This document shows positions 13,036 through 26,694 of a DNA stretch of 64,000 bases, in pieces; position 1 is the first letter of the stretch, and every line of letters starts with the position of its first letter. The position numbers and the translations under genes were made by a program. Origin of the DNA: Siphlonurus alternatus (taxonomy: Eukaryota; Arthropoda; Insecta; Ephemeroptera; Siphlonuridae); the NCBI GenBank assembly GCA_949825025.1, contig OX463780.1:26316118-26380117 (forward strand), given 5' to 3'. The notes beneath the pieces were generated by a model. The model was given only the letters and a program-made list of their open reading frames with translations, did no database searches and had not been told where the DNA came from.

Positions 13036-13749
13036 AAGTTGGAGTGGCTGGATGTGATTTATTAAATCTATTACTCTAAGTCTTCACTGATGATACGATA
13101 CGCTGAATATTTATGTATTTTATATATTATAAGCTACGTAAGAATTTAGGAGTTAATTTGTATTTGTTATATATATTATACATGATTACGTTGAATATTT
13201 ACGTATATTTTAGCTACACTTTTTGACGGTTTATTTGTGTTTTTGTTTATAATTTATATTGAAATCTGTATGATGATATTGAATACACGGTATATTTTAG
13301 CTGCATAAGTGATATTTAAATGCTTGTCGATTGAATTTTTAATTTTCTATTTTTATATATTTGTTATTTTGCAGTGTTTAATTTGTAAATTACTGCATGT
13401 GTTTTTTTACATGAATATATGTAAGCATTGTACATACATTTATATCATTGACATCATACATCTTTGAGTCTATCAGGATCGAGATACGTTACAAAATTTT
13501 CATCAAGTTTAGAATAAATTTAAAATCAAACAAATTTAACTGTAACTTGAAATTGATCAATTTTACTAAGAAAGTCTATTTACAATTAAACCAACCTAGA
13601 GTTCTTGTATTCAAATGTGTATCCGTTTGTGTCTCATTAATATTATATATATATGCCATGCCTATGTTTTTTTTATCATAGTCTCATTACAAGCTGAGTA
13701 CTTTTAAAACTGATATTACAAAAAATTCACATAGTGTCTTGACTTGAAA

Positions 13750-13945
13750 TAATATGAGCCTAGTCAGTCGGGTGGGATGAAAGCCAACGTATTAGCGGCT
13801 CAGCTACCGGGCGAAATGTACTGAACCTTCATATTTGTAATTAATCACTGGTGTTAATGTAATTAAGGCGGTGGTAGCGGCGGCAGCAAGCGATATAATG
13901 GAAGCCAAAGCGTCCCATATAATGCAGCAGGCCTATAATATATAC
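13750..13945. promoter_or_regulatory. GC-rich island with TAATTA motifs, possible enhancer
   Basis: TTAGCGGCTCAGCTACCGGG, then TTTGTAATTAATCACTGG and TAATTAAGGCGG, then AGCGGCGGCAGCAAGCG. Two homeodomain cores lie inside an island of balanced composition; no ORF. Confidence 0.3.
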
Positions 13946-16529
13946 CTCTAATGTATACAGCTAACATTTCTTAGCACTTCGCTTTAACAATGAAAAAGAT
14001 GATGATTTTTTTATTAATCTTAGTTGAAACTATTGTTATATATTTTTTTTATACATATACATAATATATAGTCTCTTGACTCAATGTATTGTTATGATGG
14101 AGTTTTATAAAAAGAAAATGTTAAAGCCATTTTTCTACTCGTTTTGAAAATCTTTATATAATTTTTTTTTCTTTCATTTTAAGTTTTAATCTAATAACCC
14201 TTGGCAAATTTAACCGATACACTATGTGTTACAATAAGAGACCATGACGAAAGTGTCTATTATATTACAACAATACAATGTATAGAAGAAACCCATTGTT
14301 GCGTCAAGTTCTTTTTTTTTTATTGTTATAATACTTTATAGCATAAGAAATATGATGTATTATTTTTTTATAGCAATTATTATATCTCGTTTTACTTCAT
14401 CTAACGTTTTGTAAATGTGTCGCTAATTCAACGAGGATCTTATAATACGCAATATTATATTTAACAATGATAAGAAAATTTAGAACGAAACAACTTGGTA
14501 ATAAGTTTATGAGGGCAAGTATTTTTGTAATGTTGTTTATGATGAAAGCAGGAACAAGATTTTAAATTGTAAAATTGATGTTGACGAATTTTGATTTCTG
14601 CAGGTCTTTTATGTAATATATAAGCTAATACTTTATACACAAACATATGCCATTCATCGTGAAAATTTACCATTTATTCTTAGGGATGTTTTGGAGCAAT
14701 GTATATAGAATAATTAATATTGATATTTGCTTTGAAATCTTTTAGCGTTATTCTTATTGTACAAGACATGCAGCAGAGTAGAACCTATTATAAACAAAAA
14801 TTCCACATAGAGGGTGATTTTCATAAGTATAATATGTGTTATAGCAAATAATGTAGTGTTATTAAATCTACTCTTCGTCACTAAAATTAATTAATTCTGC
14901 TTTTCCAACTTGCAGAAAAAAAAATATTAATTTGTTACTTGGTATTTAATTTATTTGGAAGTTTTACAATTGTTGGAATATTTAAAATTTATTTTGTCAC
15001 TAAAAATACACCACACAAATTATCGTAACTGCATTTCTAACAAATTATCCTGTTATTCTTTCCGCACTTAAATTATGTTTTTATAAATTTTACAACATGT
15101 AGTTTAGATCATAGTGCATAAAACCTTGGACTAATTTACAAGCTAATTAAATACATTATAAAATACAATACATTTGAATTGCAAATAGTATAATAGCATT
15201 AAAGAAGGTAAAAAAAAATAATAAGTATCATGCACCATGCATTATAAGTTACAGGTTATATGATTGAATCACTTAATACGTAATAGCTCCCGGGAAAATG
15301 CGTTATTATACCGGCTGAACAGGCAGCAGCATTTTGATGCATTTAATTTTTTGTGTACGTTTGTAATATTAAGAAATTCTTATTTTCTCACGAGTTAGTT
15401 TTTTTTTCTGCATCAAATCACTCACCACAAAATATGAGATTGGATTTTTTTTCTTCTTATCATTCACATGCTCCATACACTATATAACAATTTGTGTATG
15501 CCTCATTTTAAATGAAATAAAATAATCATTTATTTTCATGTAGAACAACAATATAGTTCTTTTATTGGGAAATAAGAACTTTGCCATAGAAAAATAATTA
15601 TTTTAAAACGTCATTCACGAACAAATAAAGCCACACATCAGAGATATCGTAAACGTAACAAGGAATTTGGCTTTTGTAAATTTTTCAATTAAGCAAAGCG
15701 AACAGTATAATACATTAGCATTGAAATAATAAGAAGCGAATGATTTTTTTTTTCGATTTTCATGGCTCGTACAACGAACTTCCATAAATGATTATATTTA
15801 TTCAATTACAAACATAATTAATCCAAAAGTTTTACTTGATAAATTCAAGGAAGAGAGAATAGAATTTAAAATTATAAAATGATTACCACACATTTTACAA
15901 CCGGATGAAGTGTGAAACGAATTGCAGCAAATTTAATTTAATGTGAAAAAAAAAAAAAAATGGTTATTTAACTTAACTATTTGATAATCAAAGCGTTGGA
16001 GACCTGATGATATGAAAGAAAATTGAAAAGTATTATTTGAAAATAGGAAACGTAATAAGTATTTCACGAAATTGGAAACAGAATTGGATACAAAGCACAT
16101 TGTTGTACAGATTAAACTTGATCGCCGTTTACATCAAAGTGATCCTCGTTCACACGATGTACAGTCTGTTTCATAAAATATGCTAGACAATCCTTTCGAA
16201 TTTCTCAAGGCTATTTACAATAGTTCTCTACACAAAATAATAAAAGGAAACATACACTTTTTAAATAAATGTCTGAATTATTTTTAATAGTTGAAAATAT
16301 TTAAACATTTTTGGTATTATTTGTAGTATCGTTAATTAATTATATCAACTTAATATACGATAAAATCTTATATTCCACTATACTATAAGATCTATGGAAC
16401 ATTATTGAATGAAATACTGTATTATACAATATTTATGTTATACCGTGCAAAATGTGATACATAATAAATGTAAACACTTCCAAACAGCTACCCCTCACTA
16501 AATTATTTGATGAAGCTTCAATTTCAAAA
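13946..16529. other. AT-rich stretch without recognised features
   Basis: No credible ORF, repeat family or island. Small CCCGGGAAAATGCG and CCGGCTGAACAGGC patches at 15290-15335 are the only GC-richer spots. Confidence 0.4.

Positions 16530-16594
<65 letters not shown>
16530..16594. repeat. (TAA)n microsatellite
   Basis: About 21 uninterrupted TAA units. Confidence 0.95.
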
Positions 16595-16746
16595 GCTGTA
16601 ACTCGAATTGCTTTTGTAATTTTTGGGGAAGCAGGCTCGCAGTTAAAGTTCACCACACTGCTCCACAAATGGAGATATAAACAGAGATCAAGCTCTTTGA
16701 TATAGATAGCAAATCCAGTCGTAATTAAAATTGATTTATAAAGAAT

Positions 16747-17000
16747 GGTTTATATTTTATTTATTTATTTATTTTATTATTTCACCCAAGATACACACAG
16801 TATTACAAGTAGTGGGGTGGGGGTAGCAAGCAAGGCACTAAAAGCACCATATCACAAGTGGCTGCTAAACTACACATTTATACTAATGCTATAGCATAGA
16901 ATGCTAGAGTCAAAAACAAACAAATTATTATTAACTATTTTTAAGAATATAATAATTTTTAAGAGCAGAAGGAAACTGCTTAAACTGGAGCAGAGCATGA
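16747..17000 (-). mobile_element. Possible LINE 3' end (minus strand)
   Basis: Read on the minus strand, sequence of balanced composition ends CTTGGGTGAAATAATAAAA followed by (TAAA)n, with CACCC...GGGTG able to pair just before the tail. Such a hairpin plus short tandem tail is typical of LINE 3' ends. No reverse transcriptase frame is present. Confidence 0.4.
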
Positions 17001-17354
17001 AAATCAGCACTGTATAAATAGTGTTGTGTGTGTGTTTTCAACTTCAGTCAGTCGGGAAGAAATTTCAGATAATAATAAATGTTGAACACCTTATTCTTGA
17101 CTGCTTATTTCTTGACTATTTTTCTGTCACTGCAGCTGCTGTCTAAAAAAAAAACGAAGAGACCTAAAATTGAATTTGAAAATTTGCAGAAGAAGAACTT
17201 CCAATCCAAATCCCATGAATGCATTATCCGAATTGCTAAGTTCCCCATAATTCTGTATATATTATGTAGAAAATAAAAATGTACTGTATGCAGTATATAT
17301 AATACGCACGATAACATTTTTTAGTGAGAGGCTGGCCTGTCTATGTATACTTGT

Positions 17355-17535
17355 ACATTTGACGTTATTTAAGACACTAGCAAATTTACTGAGACGCTAT
17401 GTCAGCTGTAGCAGTGAGCTAGCGGCGCGTGAAACAGAAGTCTTCAGACATCACTCGGGCAGAAATAAAAACCAAGAGACTCCAAAACGTTTCATGCTAC
17501 GTTGGCTGACATGCAAGAAATATAACTCCAGCAGA
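17355..17535. promoter_or_regulatory. GC-richer island, possible regulatory element
   Basis: Balanced composition from GACACTAGC to ACATGCAAG, including GAGCTAGCGGCGCGTG. An open frame of 68 codons crosses it but has no splice sites or recognisable features. Confidence 0.2.
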
Positions 17536-17539
17536 ATTG

Positions 17540-19984
17540 ACGATTTTTCTCCATTTTATGGTTGATGAGATTTCCTTTTAAATAAAAATAAAATTAATAT
17601 TTGGTAGATTTATCAAAAAATATATATAAAAAAAGTAGAAAATTCATAGCTATATTTTTTATGGTAGAATGTAAAAACCGAAACCAATTTTAAAAAGTTT
17701 TTATAACAAAGACAAATCCTTTTATATCTGGAAATATAACTTGTGTCATACTTCAATTACTTGGTAGTGATAAATAATTTTCGAATTTGATTTTTTAAGT
17801 TATAAATATCAAGGCACTCTTGAAAATGTGGATTTTTTAAAAAAATACAGAAATGTACAGTATTCATTGTAATTATTTAAAGTTAATTTCAACAATTTTT
17901 ACGTACGCTTATGTATATATCATGTGCATGTTCGTTTATAATAAAATTATTTTATATCAATTTTCTTTCTTTTATACTGTTATTTTAATCATTATAGGAT
18001 CATATAAATTTACAGTTTAACGTTTAAAGAAATTGTTATGTTCTTTTTCTCTATATATGTTGTATTATGTACAGCCACAAGAGAAATAAATTAAAAATAA
18101 TTATGTACACAAAAATAGAATTAATAGATGTATTAAAATGCATTCTGATAAAGTTTATTTATGATCAGTAAAAATACAATCATATTTTCATTACATTTAA
18201 GGTAATAAATAATTCTTGCTATTTTACAATTCGTCAGAAAACACACACACACGTTTCGGATCTGATTTATTAGAAAAGCAACGATAAAAATATCAAATAA
18301 AGCACAGCAGAATATGATTGATCACATTTAGATTAGATTTTAGATTTTTTTTTTTTTTAACTCAATCATGTAAAATCAAGTAAATACGAAATTACATTAA
18401 TTCTCTAAGGAATTGCAGTAGGCTCCCTCCCTACTATAAAAATCTACTATAACAATCATAATAACAGACCTGTCTCTTGATATTAAGTACTTGTTTACCA
18501 AGGGTCCACAGTTTTGACGAGGAGTGTAACTCAGTGGTCGCCAGGTGGGGTCGCAGGACACGTGACTGAACGGTGGGGAGGACACCCCAAGCGCAATTTC
18601 ACGCCACACCGAAGGCAAATGACTTTTTTATCTGTTTTAAATATGATGAATCAACGAAAAGAAACTTTTATCAAAAAAGTCTTTAATTTTTTTTTTTTCT
18701 TTTTAACCTTTTTGCTTTAATTTTTATAGTAACTAAGATAAATTCTTTGACATGAAAAAATAAGTTTTTATAAATTTTGGGTACATTACACACATTACAA
18801 CATGTACAGTATACAGTACATAAAATTATAAATAAAATACATTCTGTGCATTTAAATATATTTCCGTCCAATGAGAGAAAAGTAAAAAGTATATACGTTT
18901 GGTTGGTGCTTCGAAATAAAATATACCCTTTTAATAATTAAAAAAAAAAAAAAAATGATGTAGCGAGTTACTTTTTGTTTCTTTTTATTTCACAGCTGAA
19001 TAAAGGAACGTATAATATAGTGCAATGTAGTTAATTCATTACTGCACTGAATGACAACCACTATAATTTAAAAAAATACGCAGTGCTCTCTCTCTCTCTC
19101 ATCCATTTAACTCGCTTGCTGATTGGTTGCTGCGTGGCGTGTCGAATCCTCTCACTATCCATCACAAAACTTTGCTAAATTTAGTTCCAATTTACAGCAT
19201 CTTTAATTTGGTTACTGTGGAATCAATACATGTATTGAATTTTTTTTAATGTGTAAAGTACTTACATGTAAGGACTTGGGTTATTAAAATTGATTACTTA
19301 GACTGCGAGAAAATTGCAAACATAGATACAGTAAATTATACATTTCAACTTCAAATTTTTTGTTATTTTTACTCTAATGAAAATGACACAAAAATTAATA
19401 TTTTAAATAGCATTTCAATATATTTATAATATATGTTCCCAAAACTTTTTTTTATCATGCACTTCCTATTACAACTATAATTTAAATTTTATATTTCATT
19501 AAAAAAGTTAATTTGAATAATGCGTGCTCATATATAATATGTATAATAATTTCAAGATTTACACTATAGGATTATTCAGAGTAACACGTAATGCATTATT
19601 ATTAGTAATGCACCGTCCAAAAAGAGATACTTGAGAGTAAATTTCTTGTATTATTCAAACAGATAAGACCGCATCTTTGCTATACTGACTTTTGTTAAAT
19701 TATTGACGGAAATTTTTATCAATAAATAGCTATACTACAGACGCTACATTGTAGTTTTATTTATATATACCAACTTTCAATCACACCTCAACTTTTCTTA
19801 CAATGTACAATGAACACCAAAATGTCCAGCCTTTAAGATCATGCATGTACGTCTTTCAGCCCTTGTCAAAATATTACTTAAAAAAAAAATAAATTCCCAC
19901 TATATAAAATCACGAAGTGTGTAATTGTGTAGGAAATTAGTAGATAAGATTTTCTTTTCTTATAAACTACTCAGATTGCTATGC
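17540..19984. other. AT-rich stretch, mostly empty
   Basis: A GC-richer block at 18505-18610 includes GTAACTCAGTGG, which matches a pol III A box, but no B box follows at the right distance. No gene is called. Confidence 0.4.
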
Positions 19985-20115
19985 GTGGTCAGTAATTAAG
20001 AGGCCGGACGTCATTAAGCGAGGCTAGCGGCGCGGGCAGGCGACAAGAAGCAGGCGTTTAGGCTGAGCATGGCGGCGAACCTAACTCATGCATCTAATTA
20101 CCTGGAACTACTTTC
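19985..20115. promoter_or_regulatory. GC-rich island with TAATTA motifs, possible enhancer
   Basis: GTAATTAAGAGGCCGG, GACGTCATTAAGCGAGG, CTAGCGGCGCGGGCAGG and CATGGCGGCGAACC, ending TCTAATTACCTGG. Flanks are strongly AT-rich. Confidence 0.3.
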
Positions 20116-22881
20116 ATTATTAAATCCAAAGTGCATCGATGCACTATATGAAAATGTTGTGGTTTACAAATATTGAACGACATTCACAAAGATCTTGAAA
20201 GTTAGTTTTTGCTAATTACGTTTAATGTCATATAACCATAGTTATATATAGTGAGTGCATATGAAACCTGGTTCTCTTTCTTTCGTGAATGTGAATCTTG
20301 TCTTTTGTATTCGTTATATTATTGTAAAATATTTAATATAATTATGATGGTCAACATTTCAAAAACAGTTCTATGTCCAAAAATTTACATTTTTTAAGGC
20401 AAAATTTGTTACTAATTTATTATACTTAATGCGATTATTGCATATCAGTGCAATTTAAGATTCTTCAAGAAAAAAGGTTGAGCTATGGAGGCAAGAAAGT
20501 TTAACAGTGTAGAATATGATGGAATTTTTTATGTAAAATTAATTGCAGGATTAAATTGCACGCAATTGTTATTAAGTGCTAATTGTAACATTTATGAGAA
20601 AGTACATGCAAGGTTACGTAATGGATACTGTATGACGTAGGTAGCTAATTAATTAATTACAACGTGGCGTAGTAATTAAAATAACATCGTTTATTAGTAG
20701 TTACCTACAATTATTGAATAATTACAATATATTAATATTAAGTTGCTAATTATATACTGTCAAAAGCATTTAAAAAGCAGTTCATTTTCAAATTTTATGT
20801 AAAACCTTGTTAATGAGAGATAAGAATCACTATTATAGCTAATAAGAGCAAAACTTAATAAATTAGCAGCATGGAAGAGCACTTATATTTTTAAAATTAA
20901 TTTTCTTTTAATAATATATGTTGTTACATTTGTTAATTATTACATTTATTAATTAGTAATCATTAATTCAAGTAAATTTGCATCTTCTTTAAATGTTGCA
21001 ATATTTTATTTGATTCTTATGGCTGAAGAACATGAAAAACTCAGTCATAAACTGCAGGATAAACTGTAAAACCTGGAAAAGGTCACAATTATCATGTATA
21101 TATATATATATTATATACTATATATACACTTAATACTTACTATAGTACAGATCAAATTGCTAAGTATATGCTGTAAAAAAAAATGTATCTTTAAATTATA
21201 AGTGAAATTAGTCTTGTAATTGGAACAAAATTATTATAAGAACATAAGCAATTATTTTTAAAACAAAACAAAAAATTAATGTGTCAAAAACGTTGTAGCA
21301 ATATTTTTAAAACTATAATACGTTCATGTAATTATGGTATAATATAATGTTCATGACAAACAAGTGTAATGCATTTCACTGTGAACAGCAGGTGTTGTGA
21401 CGTCATATCCGGAGCAAACTGGGAAACAAAGAGTCTTATCTTTCATGTTCATCTGTGTAGAGTAATTGCCCGCGACATTTGAAAGTAATAAGCTTAATAC
21501 ACTTTAATTAATTTTCTATTCGCACCTGCAATAGTCTGAAATCCAATTGCTGACAAATTTTCCTTTTTTATAAGGAACCGTTTTGCATTATTGCGAGGAT
21601 CTGTGCAATTTTTTAGACAAAATAAAAACTAAGACACTGTAAATATTTTACTTCCGTTTCATTTCTAATGTGAATTTAAAATTAATTGAACTGTATCTCT
21701 TCCATTAAGACTCCAAAACCAACATGCTATTAAACTCTACTTATTATCATTTCAAATTTTTTTGTGTGTATTATTTCTATTGTTGTAATACCATGAAATT
21801 TAAAAAAATATATATATATATATATATTTAAATTTAATTGTCTAATTAATATGTTATTTACATAATATAAATAATGCATGATATATTCTATGTATAAAGA
21901 ATATGTGGTATAGGCTATATTTATTGAACATTTTACATGTATTTAATAAATTTAAATTACCTATTATTATATTTTTAGTATGGAACTGATGTTATATTTG
22001 TTTATAGCTCCAAGGAAATAATAATATATATATATATTATATGCAGTCTAATCCTTCAACAAAATGAAAGTTTGTTTTTAGTTGTGTATTTTACTCAATC
22101 TCATACTGTGTATTATAGTATATAAATTTAATTAATTTATAGTTAAAAACATATTTATAAATAATATATAAAAAAGCACTGTAATTTTAAATTGCAATTT
22201 TTCTTACATTTTGTACATTAAATCAGCTCGTATATGAAATGCACATACTTTTGGCTGTGCTCTAACACATTTCATCTTAAAACATAAAACGTTGCATAAG
22301 AATACTGTTTTTAGGCCTCATTAGTATTAATTAAAAATATTAAGTTTTTAATTATGACTTAATAAGTGCCCAAAAAAAGTGCTCCATTATTTTTTTTTTA
22401 AATATTGAAGTGCTAAAGATGCAAAATTATACAATTAATAACGTCATCGACTTAAATTGCTCTATAATTTTATATTAACATAATTTGTTACTTAAGTGAT
22501 CTAAATATAGTAAAGTTATAGCGATGTAAAACGTATAATTAAATAGAAAAGGCATTTGTAATTTTCACTGAAGAAAGAAAAAAAAAAAAACTTTATCAGC
22601 TTAATGCATGAAGTTGAAAGTACTTTTTGTTAGAAATTAATGAAATTATAAAAAAAAACGTACATTAATATTAGTTTGTTATCAAATATAAAAGTCACAA
22701 TTTTCTTTACACCTTCCATTCCATTAGACACAATAAGTTAAGTCACTCTTAATTATTAATTAAGATGAAAGTTACACACCCTTCGCTCTGAAGTACTCTT
22801 CGATCAGTTAATTACACTAAAAAAATACGATTCACGAAGAAAATTAATATATCACTAATCATGATTAACATCAGTCAATAT
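20116..22881. other. AT-rich stretch without recognised features
   Basis: One TGACGTCA site (21398-21405) sits in a short GC-richer patch, TGTTGTGACGTCATATCCGG. The rest is AT-rich with short TA runs. Confidence 0.4.
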
Positions 22882-23262
22882 GGGAGATGTGGCGCAGTGC
22901 GTTTGACTGAGTCTCGTCAGATCACCGATGTCAAGCAACTCGTCAAGCGTGGTTAGTAGTTTGATGGGTGACCATTGTCAACAGAAATCACGTTTCCCAC
23001 CCGGGAGTAAATCGTTGCACTTTTCAACCACGTGCACTTCGGGTTCATTGACAAACGCTGTAACGTCCATCCTGGCTGAAGTTTCCACGTTTTCCTCAGT
23101 CGCAGGCAAATGTCGGGATGGTTTGCAAGGCCGTGGCCGTCCTCGTTCCGGAAGAGCCCGCAAAACGCTCAAGTTAGGGTTTCGGAAGGTTCGGGTTTTC
23201 AAATTTAGTGAGTAATTAGTAATTAGAAGTACCAAACTGTGGTTTGATAAAAAAATGTATAT
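22882..23262 (+). mobile_element. 5S rRNA-derived SINE, copy 1
   Basis: The head mimics 5S rRNA from about base 22882: TCTCGTCAGATCACC, then the internal promoter elements (a box A-like GTCAAGCAAC, GTGGTTAGTAGT and GATGGGTGACC). The body follows, with CATCCTGGCTGAAGTTTCCA, GCAGGCAAATGTCGGGATGG and AAGGCCGTGGCCG, and the tail ends in an A-rich stretch after GGTTTGAT. Known 5S-headed SINEs (SINE3 class) are transcribed by RNA polymerase III and moved by a LINE. The open frames on both strands here are shadows of the element. Confidence 0.85.
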
Positions 23263-23454
23263 AATTTATGACATGCACTTAATGTAGGATCGCGCTCACT
23301 ATAATTATATAATAAAATATAAATTATAGTTAGGGCATATTACATGTTTAACACTGTTCGACAAATAAACTATTCACACTGAAGATTGCATATTCTTTGC
23401 AAATAAAAATTCCAATTAATTAAATTTTAAGCTTTTCAGAATTATAAATTATTA

Positions 23455-23650
23455 ACAAAGGCGTCACACGGATGTGAGGATGTTTGTAATAAGGTCGATG
23501 ATGTGACGACAATTAACCCCGCGTCATCAGCAAGACTCGTTACGTGGCGGGACAAATTACAGCAACCTCGATGACGTGATCTCTCTCATCATGTTAAATG
23601 TACTGCGACATAACGTAGTTCCAATGAAATCCGTATCTTGTTGGTGGCAG
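23455..23650. promoter_or_regulatory. GC-richer island rich in TGACG half-sites
   Basis: Contains repeated CRE half-sites (GATGTGACGAC, CGCGTCATC, GATGACGTGATC) within 120 bp. No ORF. It may be regulatory. Confidence 0.25.
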
Positions 23651-24299
23651 CACCAGGAGGAAAGTATTTTAATGTGCTGATTATTATTTATAAACATGGT
23701 ATTATAATGTTATAATTATTTTATTATTGTTATTTTTATTTATTACATTTCTGTATATTTAATCATTAGCACAGATAGACAGAGCAAGATTTTCATATTA
23801 AAAATCTTGAGACAGAGTAATATATTGGAGAAATTTCAAAAATAATTATTAAAAATATAATGCAGATATAGATCCAAGATTCTTTAAAAAAATCTTTGTA
23901 TGGATCATGCTTAATTAAATATCTAATATATTATTTTATATTATATTTCATGTTATATATAATTATAAGTATAATAAAATTTAAAATGACATACATTATT
24001 GAGTTCCACGGCTTTAAATAATAATGCCACTGTCGGCACTTCAATAAAATTTGAACGGAAGGAACATAAAGTTAAGTTTCAATTTATGAGTGTTTATTGG
24101 TTTTTCTAAGATTTTTCTGCCTCGTTGGTTTCAAAAGCAATCGTTTTAAAAATCAGGTTTATTATTGCTTGGGTGGTAATGATCCCAGCGGTGAGATTTA
24201 TGACTGATGATGTCACACAGTTTTGCAATCGGAAGTTTTTACTATTTCAGGCATTCATGCGGTCAATTAATTATTGAAGAGACAATTTAAAAGAGCATT

Positions 24300-24373
<74 letters not shown>
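24300..24373. repeat. (CT)n microsatellite, about 74 bp
   Basis: Uninterrupted CT dinucleotides. A second tract of about 58 bp lies at 24720-24778. Confidence 0.95.
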
Positions 24374-24374
<1 letters not shown>

Positions 24375-24714
24375 TGGATATTGTTGATGTATTTTTTTCA
24401 TAGTTAAAAATTACATAAATTTTGTTAATTTGAATTTTTCAGATTTACGGAGTGAGTTAACTGAACGATAAAAATATATTTATATTATCTTAATTATAAG
24501 TTGGTGTTATGTTACCTAATTTGACACGGTCCGTGACACCATCAACAGTCAATAAAAGTGCAGCGAGCTTATAACGTCATGGTCGGTTCAGTTAGTACCA
24601 CCCTAATTGGAAAATTTCAATATTGTTTTTTTTAATTAGTTAATTCCCGCACCAATAGAGATTCTAAAACAATTCAATTCTGACCAGCACAATTTTGATT
24701 ATGAAAAAAGATTG

Positions 24715-24719
<5 letters not shown>

Positions 24720-24778
<59 letters not shown>
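24720..24778. repeat. (CT)n microsatellite, about 58 bp
   Basis: Uninterrupted TC/CT dinucleotides, 350 bp after a longer tract of the same motif. Confidence 0.95.
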
Positions 24779-24780
<2 letters not shown>

Positions 24781-24904
24781 TCCTTTTACACATGCAGAAC
24801 CAAATTATAAATGTGTTCATGACAATTTTCCATAAGGTAATAAAAAATTATTATATACAGTTGTTAGTTTTTTAAAATCATTGTCACTTGTCGACGATTT
24901 TCAG

Positions 24905-25296
24905 AATAGACAATAATGGTTGCAATTTTTTATTTCATTATTAGAAAATATACCTAAAATTATGCTTTTCTGAATTTTTTCAGATTTTTTTGAGTGCGGG
25001 AACTAATTTAAAAAAAAATATTTAAAATAACTGAATTTGGGTGGTACACCTGATGGGACAACCGTGACGTCATTTGTCGTGCTGTGATTGGCTGTTGATG
25101 ATGTCACGGCTGCTGTGATTGGCTGTCGATGACGTCACGGTTGTCCCATCAGATGTACCACCCAAATTCAGACATTTTAAATAATTTTTTAAAATTAGTT
25201 CCCGCACTCCAAAAAAATTTGAAAAAATTCAGAAAAGCATAATTTAATGTATATTTTCTAATTATGAAATAAAAAATGCAACCATTATTGTCTATT
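24905..25296. mobile_element. Fold-back MITE (family 3), copy 1
   Basis: A 392-bp inverted repeat with termini AATAGACAATAATGGTTGCA and their complement. The centre has tandem GTGATTGGCTGTTGATGA-like units, giving CCAAT boxes (ATTGG) and two TGACGTCA sites. The arm sequence GTGGTACACCTGATGGGACA is highly conserved with copy 2 at 28746-29140. Confidence 0.85.
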
Positions 25297-25339
25297 AATA
25301 CTTATATATATAATGAGAATTGAAAAAAACGAAGTTTCT

Positions 25340-25640
25340 TTCTTCCCCTTTCTTTTTTTTATGACCAAGTCTCGACGAAAGTGTGTGATTTTAGATGGAC
25401 TCCCAGCCTTCCCTTCGTGTGTCTGCACCCACCCTGAGTGTATAGATTACTTGTGATGAGGCGATTGAGAAGACATAACAACGCAAGTTATATAAAGCGT
25501 GTAAGAGAGAGGCTGGGATGTCACTTAATATCAGAGTGTGTGGTGAGCAGCTCGAGTTTCGTGTCACACAGCGTGGCAGATTGTGTGCGCTTGGCTAATT
25601 CACTAGGACTTTTTTATATAGTAATTAGTGCTCAGTAACA
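25340..25640. promoter_or_regulatory. Balanced-composition block with TATA-like motif
   Basis: GC-richer sequence with a TATATAA at about 25490 and AGCTCGAGTTTCGTG. A 66-codon frame is present without splice sites. Function unknown. Confidence 0.15.
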
Positions 25641-26250
25641 GAAATTAATATTATTTTATTTAAATAATGAATTTTTACCGAAATGTCTAAATAATTATAA
25701 CAGAGTTTTACTCAATTAAAGCATTTGAAAGCAATAATAAATTACCAAAATTTAAAATTTGTTAGCTCATATTAATATCTTTGCTTCTTTTTTGGCTATA
25801 TAGGCAAAGTGTATGTGAGACTTTTTTTGTGCAGATGTAGTTATTAATTATGTATATTTGTTAATATTAAGTATTACGTGAACATATTATTATATGTTGT
25901 CTTGTACAATCGGGAAAATCCAAATAAAATAATAGCATTTGGTTATATTATATTATTAGAATTTAATATCAATTTTTGGTAATAAAAATTTTAAGTCCTT
26001 TGTGCGTGATTATATACTCCCTATAATATTACCGACAGAAGTAAAAAGTACACGAACAACTTAAAAAATTGATACCATGAAATTTTGCATATATATATTA
26101 TATAGTCTCAAAATTATTAATTTTGGCAAAACTTCAAAATTGACATGAAAATCTGGAACCTTGACACTCCCATCTACTTCCGGTATTAAAGTTATACTAA
26201 ATATAGTTAATCATTCATTTACATAATTTTCTTCGGAGCAATCACATTAA

Positions 26251-26582
26251 GGATGAATCTCAGTAGGTTGAGATCTCGCAATCGTACCGCCTGAATGTAA
26301 CAAGACTTGCAGGGGACTTAGAACTCACCATCAATAGGTGGCATATATACAAATTTTGAAGCGAATCTGTCTTATCAGTTTTGTGAAAACTGAGGTAGAA
26401 GTTTAACATTGGCCTTATGGATGAAAACCGGAAATGGAGCTGTTGTAAGAAAACTGCAAGACTGAATTTGCTCAAACCATAAGCGATTAAGTTTAGAACA
26501 TTCTCGATTTTTTAAAATTTATTTCATTCGATTCGTTTGCAGGGAAATATTCTTTGACTCCAGCAGTAACTGAGATTCATCG
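26251..26582. mobile_element. TTAA-flanked DNA transposon remnant (family 5), copy 1
   Basis: Terminal inverted repeats GGATGAATCTCAGTA and TAACTGAGATTCATCG, directly flanked by TTAA (26247-26250 and 26583-26586). Length 332 bp, no coding capacity. This fits a piggyBac-type MITE. A decayed relative lies at 6157-6450. Confidence 0.72.
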
Positions 26583-26694
26583 TTAAGAGATAATAATAAT
26601 AGTATAATCAAAAAATAGATTTGAACCCAAATTTAAAATGCGAATTTTAAATTTGATTTCCCAGATAAATTGACATTAAGGTATTTTTTCGCTT

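Noticed and set aside
18514..18618. tRNA gene suggested by GTAACTCAGTGG
   Set aside because: No B box at the expected distance and no cloverleaf.
22882..23000. Functional 5S rRNA gene
   Set aside because: Similarity covers only the central promoter part, is imperfect, and continues into a SINE body; the same structure recurs at 31151.
22928..23235. 95- and 85-codon frames on both strands
   Set aside because: They lie within the 5S-derived SINE; similar shadow frames occur in the copy at 31156-31505.
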